From Rhodanobacteraceae bacterium (GTDB lineage: Bacteria > Pseudomonadota > Gammaproteobacteria > Xanthomonadales > Rhodanobacteraceae): a stretch of 64,000 bases of DNA. The notes under the pieces were generated by a model, which made no database searches, had not been told where the DNA came from, and saw only the letters and a program-made list of their open reading frames with translations. The DNA lies in contig JAEUPP010000039.1 of the NCBI GenBank assembly GCA_016790075.1, forward strand, positions 1 through 64,000. The letters are read 5' to 3'. The position numbers and the translations under genes were made by a program. This document shows positions 58,850 through 64,000 of this stretch, piece after piece; positions within the stretch are counted from its first letter, which is position 1, and each line of letters opens with the position of its first letter.

Positions 58850-59473
58850 ATGAATGAAGCTCAGGTAATCGCGTTGGCTGGTGTATTCCAGTCGGCAGCG
58901 CTAGTCCGCACGACCGCTGTCAACGGCAACCAGGACGCGACTGCGCTAGAAGCCTGCATCGCCAGCATTCTGCGCGTCGACGTCGACGATGCGGCCAGCG
59001 CATTTGGCGGTATAGCGGCACTGCGGCTGGGGCTGGAAACACTGGTGCAGCAACTCGATCGCAACCCGAATGACCTGGCGATCAGCCAGATTGCCGCAAC
59101 GGTGCTGCGTGTCGAACGCAAGTTGTCTGCACGTCCAGCCATGTTACAGACCTTGCGTGAAGGCATAGAAGCCGCTCAGCGCCAAGTCGACTACCTTGGG
59201 GTTACGCACGGGACCGTACTCGCACGCCTGTCCGAGCTCTATACGAAAACCCTGTCCAATTTACGCCCGCGAGTCGTAGTACAGGGCAACCCGCTGTACC
59301 TGCAGCAGCCGGCACAGGTCGAGCGCATCCGTTCGACCCTGCTCGCGGGCGTACGTGCCGCCGTGCTTTGGCGCCAGCTCGGTGGTAGCCAGTGGCAGTT
59401 GCTGCTCCGCCGCGGCCAGCTCGTGATGCTTGCGCGCGGGCTATTGAGCGGCGCCCGCCTGGACGGCGGTTAG
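58850..59473 (+). CDS. hflD: high-frequency lysogenisation protein HflD homologue
   Basis: A 207-residue, mostly helical protein of the HflD family. In E. coli HflD is a peripheral membrane protein that binds the lambda CII activator; its host role is unclear. Typical segments are MNEAQVIALAGVFQSAALVR, DASAFGGIAALRLGLETLVQ-like helices near residues 45–60, LRPRVVVQGNPLYLQQPAQV and RIRSTLLAGVRAAVLWRQLG. The start at 58850 lies just after the mnmA stop. In many gammaproteobacteria purB comes next; here aconitase follows instead. Confidence 0.93.
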   Translation: MNEAQVIALAGVFQSAALVRTTAVNGNQDATALEACIASILRVDVDDAASAFGGIAALRLGLETLVQQLDRNPNDLAISQIAATVLRVERKLSARPAMLQTLREGIEAAQRQVDYLGVTHGTVLARLSELYTKTLSNLRPRVVVQGNPLYLQQPAQVERIRSTLLAGVRAAVLWRQLGGSQWQLLLRRGQLVMLARGLLSGARLDGG

Positions 59474-59725
59474 CTAGTCGATCAAGCACAAATAGTGGCG
59501 CCGCCACCTGAATTTGGTAGTGGCGGCCCGGCGCAACAGCACCCCGCGCCGGACTGGCATGGCCGCGCTGCGCCGGCTGAAGCTGGCCCGTGAACGGTGC
59601 CGTAAAACGCCCGTTTCAGGCATAATGTGCCGCTTTTTTTCCGGGTAGCACGGTCGCCGTCAAAGCGCGCCGCAGCTATCCGCACCCGCAACTCGGTTCC
59701 AGCTGCTTTACGCCAGGAGAACGGA

Positions 59726-62422
59726 ATGAAAGACTCTTTCTCGGCCCGCACCTCACTTGAGGTCAACGGTCAGCGTTACACCATCGCAAGCCTCGCCAAA
59801 CTCGGCGAGCGTTTCGACCTCAAGCGTCTGCCATTCTCGATGAAGATCCTGCTCGAGAACCTGCTGCGCCATGAGGACGGTGTCAACGTCACGCAGAAAG
59901 AGATCGAAGCGGTCGCGAATTGGGAAGCCGCCAAGGAACCTGACACCGAAATCTCGTTTATGCCAGCACGCGTCGTGCTGCAGGACTTTACCGGCGTACC
60001 CTGCGTGGTCGACCTTGCCGCAATGCGCGATGCGGTGGTCCGCCTCGGCGGTGACGCGAGCCAGATCAATCCGCAGATTCCTTCCGAGCTCGTTATCGAC
60101 CACTCGGTCCAGGTCGACGTATTCGGTACGCCTGAAGCGCTGGATCTCAATGGCAAGATCGAATTCGGCCGCAATATCGAACGCTATTCATTCCTGCGCT
60201 GGGGCCAGAACGCGTTCGACAATTTCAAGGTAGTGCCCCCGAATACCGGCATCGTGCACCAGGTCAACCTCGAGAACCTGGCCCGAGTGGTCATGACTCG
60301 GAACGCCGGCGGCGAGACCTGGGCGTTTCCGGACACGGTATTCGGCACCGATTCGCATACGACGATGATCAACGGCATCGGCGTACTTGGCTGGGGCGTA
60401 GGTGGCATCGAGGCCGAAGCCGCAATGCTGGGTCAGCCGTCGTCGATGCTGATTCCGCAGGTCGTCGGCTTCAAGCTCAGCGGCAAGCTGCCCGAAGGCG
60501 CGACGGCAACCGATCTCGTGCTGACCGTGACGCAAATGCTGCGCAAGCACGGCGTAGTCGGCAAATTCGTCGAGTTCTTCGGCGCTGGACTCGACCATCT
60601 CGCACTCGCTGATCGCGCAACCATCGCCAACATGGCACCGGAATACGGCGCGACCTGCGGCATTTTCCCTATCGACGAGGAAGCACTGAACTACCTGCGC
60701 CTGTCAGGCCGCGACGAAGCACTGATCCAACTGGTTGAAGCCTATGCCAAGACTCAAGGCCTATGGCGCGAAGCGGGTCAGGCAGACGCCGAATACAGTT
60801 CAGTTCTGAGCCTTGACCTCGCCGACGTGAAACCGTCGCTTGCCGGTCCCAAGCGCCCGCAAGATAGGGTTCTGCTGGAAAATGTCGCCGCAAACTACCG
60901 TGATGCGCTCGCCCCGATGGTGCAGGTGCGCGCGGCCAAGACCAAATCCACCACCCCGGGTTCGGCCAATGTCAGGAAAGACGGCAACGAATACACGCTG
61001 AAGGATGGCGCCGTTGTCATCGCCGCCATTACCTCGTGCACGAACACCTCGAATCCGGCTGTGATGCTCGGCGCCGGGCTGCTTGCGCGCAACGCCGTGG
61101 CCAAGGGCCTCAAGGTCGCACCGTGGGTCAAGACCTCGCTAGGTCCGGGTTCGCTTGTGGTCACCGACTACCTGAAGAAAGCCAGCGTGCTCAAGGACTT
61201 GGAGCAGCTTGGTTTCTACGTGGTCGGTTATGGCTGTACAACTTGCATCGGCAATTCCGGACCACTGCCGGAAGAAGTCTCCGCCGGCATAGCCGACGGT
61301 GACCTCGTCGTGACCTCGGTACTTTCCGGCAACCGCAACTTTGAAGGCCGCGTTCATCCCGAGGTCAAGATGAACTATCTGGCATCGCCGCCGCTGGTCG
61401 TCGCCTATGCAATAGCAGGCACAGTCGACATCGATCTGTCCAAAGATCCGATCGGCCACGACGCCGCCGGCAAGGCCGTATTCCTGCGCGACATCTGGCC
61501 TAGCAACAAGGAAATCGGCGACGTCATAGCAGCAACGGTCGGGCCGGAAATGTTCAAGCAGAACTACGCCGATGTATTCAAAGGCGACAGCCGCTGGAAC
61601 CAGATCGCCGCGGCCGAAGGCGAGATCTACTCCTGGGACGACGCCTCGACCTATATCAAGAACCCGCCGTACTTCGACGGCATGACCATGGACGTCGGCA
61701 AGATCGAGGACATCCATGGTGCACGCGTGCTTGGCCTGTTCGGCGACTCGATTACGACCGATCACATCTCGCCCGCAGGCGATATCAAGGCAACTTCACC
61801 CGCGGGAGCGTTCCTGCAGGAGCGCGGTGTCGCGAAGATCGACTTCAACTCCTATGGCTCGCGCCGCGGCAACGATGACGTCATGGTGCGAGGCACGTTT
61901 GCGAACATCCGCATCAAGAACCTGATGCTAGGCGGCGAGGAAGGCGGCAACACCTATCACTACCCCGATGGTGCCAAGCTGTCGATCTATGATGCGGCCA
62001 TGCGCTACAAGGCTGAAGGCGTGCCGCTGGTCGTTGTCGCCGGCAAGGAATATGGCACCGGCTCCTCGCGCGACTGGGCCGCCAAGGGAACCATGCTGTT
62101 GGGCGTAAAAGCAGTCATCGCCGAGAGCTTTGAACGCATACACCGTTCCAACCTCGTCGGCATGGGCGTACTGCCGCTGCAGTTCAAGGACGGCGAAAAC
62201 GCACAGACCCTAGGCCTCAAGGGCGACGAAATATTCGAGATCGCCGGCCTCAACGATGGCGATGCCCGTGAAATCGAAGTCGTCGCAAAGGGCGCTGACC
62301 AGACCAGGCGCTTTACCGTCAAAGTGCTGCTGCTGACGCCAAAGGAAGTCGAGTACTTCCGTCACGGCGGCATCCTGCCTTATGTGCTGCGTCAGCTCGC
62401 CGCAACACCGAAAGCTGCCTGA
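59726..62422 (+). CDS. acnA: aconitate hydratase A
   Basis: [4Fe-4S] enzyme of the TCA cycle that isomerises citrate and isocitrate. The 898-residue length fits the IRP1-like AcnA class. Cluster ligands are visible in ITSCTNTSNPAVMLGAGLLA (Cys near 437) and VGYGCTTCIGNSGPLPEEVS (Cys near 503 and 506). Others: FGTDSHTTMINGIGVLGWGV near 205, GDSITTDHISPAGDIK near 673 and KEYGTGSSRDWAAKGTMLLG near 773. The start at 59726 follows CAGGAGA; a CATAAT box at 59621–59626 could be its -10, though no good -35 was found. A hairpin terminator follows. Confidence 0.97.
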   Translation: MKDSFSARTSLEVNGQRYTIASLAKLGERFDLKRLPFSMKILLENLLRHEDGVNVTQKEIEAVANWEAAKEPDTEISFMPARVVLQDFTGVPCVVDLAAMRDAVVRLGGDASQINPQIPSELVIDHSVQVDVFGTPEALDLNGKIEFGRNIERYSFLRWGQNAFDNFKVVPPNTGIVHQVNLENLARVVMTRNAGGETWAFPDTVFGTDSHTTMINGIGVLGWGVGGIEAEAAMLGQPSSMLIPQVVGFKLSGKLPEGATATDLVLTVTQMLRKHGVVGKFVEFFGAGLDHLALADRATIANMAPEYGATCGIFPIDEEALNYLRLSGRDEALIQLVEAYAKTQGLWREAGQADAEYSSVLSLDLADVKPSLAGPKRPQDRVLLENVAANYRDALAPMVQVRAAKTKSTTPGSANVRKDGNEYTLKDGAVVIAAITSCTNTSNPAVMLGAGLLARNAVAKGLKVAPWVKTSLGPGSLVVTDYLKKASVLKDLEQLGFYVVGYGCTTCIGNSGPLPEEVSAGIADGDLVVTSVLSGNRNFEGRVHPEVKMNYLASPPLVVAYAIAGTVDIDLSKDPIGHDAAGKAVFLRDIWPSNKEIGDVIAATVGPEMFKQNYADVFKGDSRWNQIAAAEGEIYSWDDASTYIKNPPYFDGMTMDVGKIEDIHGARVLGLFGDSITTDHISPAGDIKATSPAGAFLQERGVAKIDFNSYGSRRGNDDVMVRGTFANIRIKNLMLGGEEGGNTYHYPDGAKLSIYDAAMRYKAEGVPLVVVAGKEYGTGSSRDWAAKGTMLLGVKAVIAESFERIHRSNLVGMGVLPLQFKDGENAQTLGLKGDEIFEIAGLNDGDAREIEVVAKGADQTRRFTVKVLLLTPKEVEYFRHGGILPYVLRQLAATPKAA

Positions 62423-62462
62423 GCATCACCAGACCAGGCTTCAGCACGGTCTTGCCTGCCCC

Positions 62463-62494
62463 ACACGCGCCGCATTCGCGGCGCGTGTCGTTTC
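62463..62494 (+). terminator. terminator after acnA
   Basis: ACACGCGCCGC (62463–62473), a 4-nt loop, and GCGGCGCGTGT (62478–62488) form an 11-bp stem, followed by CGTTTCC. It lies 40 bp after the acnA stop. Confidence 0.7.
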
Positions 62495-62612
62495 CGAGGC
62501 TGACCAAGGCGCACGCGTTGACCCACAAGCGTCGTACTGCTGAATGCGTCCGAAGCGGCGCCCCTGCCTCCTGAGTCGAGCCGATACCTCAAGACATAGA
62601 GCGATGGCTCAC

Positions 62613-63116
62613 TCAGACTTTCCTCAGCGGTCTCTTCTGAGTCGCGCGGTTTTCCCCTTTCCACATGCGCTCGTCGTACAGAAATTCCTCAGCGCTGATG
62701 ATATTGAGCGCCTCAAAGTGCGGTGATGCAGCACGCAACAACAAGTTGCGCTCACTTGATGACAGTACGCTGGGCACGCTGAGGCCCAGCGCAGCGGAAT
62801 GTCGTGCCCAGTGATCGCCGAACGCCCGTGCTGCCGTCGGATCAGCGCCACGCCAGTCCGGAAGCTTCTTCGCGACATCCTCGAACACTTCCACACACGC
62901 CGCTTCAGGCAATTCGATGCAAAGCTTTACGTGTGGAATCACGCGAAATTCAAGCGCGAGGTGAACGAATTTTTCCAGCAGGGCGAGCGACTCGGTCGAC
63001 GCCGTGTAGAGAATCGCCGTTCCAGCCGAGTGCCAGCGGCCAGGCCAGGCCTTGGCGCCTTCGACCGACAACGGCGAGTGCAGAAACTCCTTACGGATAA
63101 TGCGCCAGACAATCAC
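62613..63116 (-). CDS. RES-domain toxin
   Basis: A 167-residue protein of the RES family, toxins that consume NAD+ (MbcT, ParT-like, RES-Xre type) or ADP-ribosylate a target. The defining Arg, Glu and Ser positions appear in VWRIIRKEFLHSPLSVEGAK, WPGRWHSAGTAILYTASTES and LALLEKFVHLALEF; the region IISAEEFLYDERMWKG near the C-terminus is also characteristic. The gene overlaps the antitoxin gene by ATGA and comes second, the usual order for this pair. It converges with acnA. Confidence 0.92.
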   Translation of the reverse strand: MIVWRIIRKEFLHSPLSVEGAKAWPGRWHSAGTAILYTASTESLALLEKFVHLALEFRVIPHVKLCIELPEAACVEVFEDVAKKLPDWRGADPTAARAFGDHWARHSAALGLSVPSVLSSSERNLLLRAASPHFEALNIISAEEFLYDERMWKGENRATQKRPLRKV

Positions 63117-63559
63117 GGGACGATGCCGTGATAGATCTGCTCCAACAGGAGGATGACCGCCTCGGTGCCAGCTGCGTTGTCAATAAGGTCCAACGGCACG
63201 TGCCCATCAAGACCTGGCTGCGGGCGGCTCATCCAAGAACGTACACTGTCGTCGCTGACAAGCACGCGCTGCGCAACGCCAAGCACGCCGATAATGCGAT
63301 ACAGCGCGTCGGCTTCGGCACCGGTCAGATCCGTCTTGTCCTTGAAACGCCGCTCCAGTGTCGAGGGACTGACACGCAACAGGCGGGCGAAACGTTCTCG
63401 TGTGATACCGAGGTTGACAGCCGCCGCATCAGCCACGGACAGCGACAGTCCTTTGCGTAACAGGGCGTCGAACTGCAATGCGGTAGCCGGCACGCGGAAT
63501 CGGGCCGCACCGCGATTGGACTGCAGGAACCGCGATACGTCTTCGGCGGTTGCACTCAT
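63113..63559 (-). CDS. Xre/MbcA/ParS-type antitoxin
   Basis: A 148-residue protein with the antitoxin layout: an N-terminal Xre-like helix-turn-helix (FDALLRKGLSLSVADAAAVN; LGITRERFARLLRVSPSTLE; RRFKDKTDLTGAEADALYRI) and the DUF2384/MbcA C-terminal toxin-binding part (SWMSRPQPGLDGHVPLDLID). The C-terminus inserts into the active site of the RES toxin in known pairs. The start at 63559 is preferred because GGAG lies 7 bases upstream; an ATG 6 bases further upstream is possible. Such proteins usually repress their own promoter. Confidence 0.92.
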   Translation of the reverse strand: MSATAEDVSRFLQSNRGAARFRVPATALQFDALLRKGLSLSVADAAAVNLGITRERFARLLRVSPSTLERRFKDKTDLTGAEADALYRIIGVLGVAQRVLVSDDSVRSWMSRPQPGLDGHVPLDLIDNAAGTEAVILLLEQIYHGIVP

Positions 63560-63651
63560 GAGCATTCTCCAAATGACAGTCCATCGTCTGTCAGATGGGG
63601 AATATACGCGCGGTTTCCAGGCCACGCCACGCCGATTCGCTGTGCAAGCGA

Positions 63652-64000
63652 TCAGCGCTGCTCCCAGCTGGCGCTGAGGCAACGCCACTGGCCATCGACC
63701 AGCTTCCAACCGGTCTCAACCGAGTAGATCGCCCCCCGTTCGGGTAGCAGTCCGCCAGTACTGCCGCTCAAGGTCACACTCATGCGCGCCGTCGCGCGCG
63801 GCGGCTGCAGTACCACGTCGATGGGCCCTATGACTACGCCCACGGCCTGGTTGCGCAGAAACTGGGCACGCAGCAAATTGTGCAGACTCGTGCGATCGAA
63901 ACCGCTGTCACGACCGACGAAATCATCGGCGACATGAACCATGAAATCACGCGGATTGCGCGCTTCGACTGCCGCCTCCATCGCCGTGACGGCCTCGCGG
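63652..64000 (-). CDS. SnoaL/NTF2-like protein, 5' end outside window
   Basis: The frame is open to the right edge; a Met at 63981 is present but the sequence before it (REAVTA) continues in the same helical style, so the true start is probably outside. The visible 115 residues have the cone-like NTF2/SnoaL pattern (also DUF4440): helix MEAAVEARNPRDFMVHVADD with FVGRDSGFDRTSLHNLLRAQ, then beta strands GVVIGPIDVVLQPPRATARM and VETGWKLVDGQWRCLSASWE. Such domains bind small hydrophobic molecules or act as accessory folds; the role here is unknown. It is on the same strand as the RES/Xre pair, about 90 bp away. Confidence 0.6.
   Translation of the reverse strand, partial: REAVTAMEAAVEARNPRDFMVHVADDFVGRDSGFDRTSLHNLLRAQFLRNQAVGVVIGPIDVVLQPPRATARMSVTLSGSTGGLLPERGAIYSVETGWKLVDGQWRCLSASWEQR

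Overview
The window reads as the chromosome of a GC-rich gammaproteobacterium, most likely of the Xanthomonadales/Lysobacterales (Rhodanobacteraceae-like, e.g. Dokdonella). This is inferred from high-GC codon use, from the conserved gene orders trxB–aat–infA–clpA–clpS, nudJ–mnmA–hflD and ftsK–lolA–rarA–serS, from a secreted GH18 chitinase pair, and from secreted proteins that share a short C-terminal 'IFxxxF' ending. No database search was possible.

Layout. 1–4.5 kb is accessory and decayed: a Y1 (IS200/RAYT-like) transposase cut by the window edge, an orphan secreted protein, then fragments of an RHS protein, an AraC regulator and a delta-60 repeat protein. 4.5–14.8 kb is core: gcvP under a tandem glycine riboswitch, a CPA2 cation/proton antiporter, a tRNA-Ala/Glu/Asp operon with a clear promoter and terminator, a DUF1249 protein, the divergent pair ppsR/ppsA, and a YaiI-family protein. 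14.9–21 kb holds two secreted chitinases in tandem with a LacI-family (NagR-like) palindrome upstream, tadA, and an NAD-dependent epimerase.

21.4–28.9 kb is the most unusual part. Three genes are joined by 4-bp ATGA overlaps and encode (1) a SIR2-like plus TIR protein, (2) an nSTAND-type NTPase with a membrane segment and 13 nearly identical 42-residue WD40 repeats, and (3) a membrane-anchored pentapeptide-repeat protein. A small membrane ORF may follow. The layout (sensor repeats, STAND switch, TIR/SIR2-type partner) suggests a conflict or self/non-self recognition system. A 178-bp inverted-repeat (MITE-like) element separates it from a SWIM/SNF2 helicase.

31.6–64 kb is mostly housekeeping: guaB–guaA (purine synthesis); folD with a TatT–DctP–DctQ–DctM TRAP transporter; DUF1244; serS, an MFS carrier and rarA; a secreted protein; ftsK–membrane protein–lolA–DUF1275; alanine dehydrogenase; trxB–acyltransferase–aat–infA; clpS–clpA (N-degron proteolysis, functionally tied to Aat); nudJ–mnmA–hflD; aconitase A; a RES/Xre toxin–antitoxin pair; and a partial SnoaL-like protein at the right edge.
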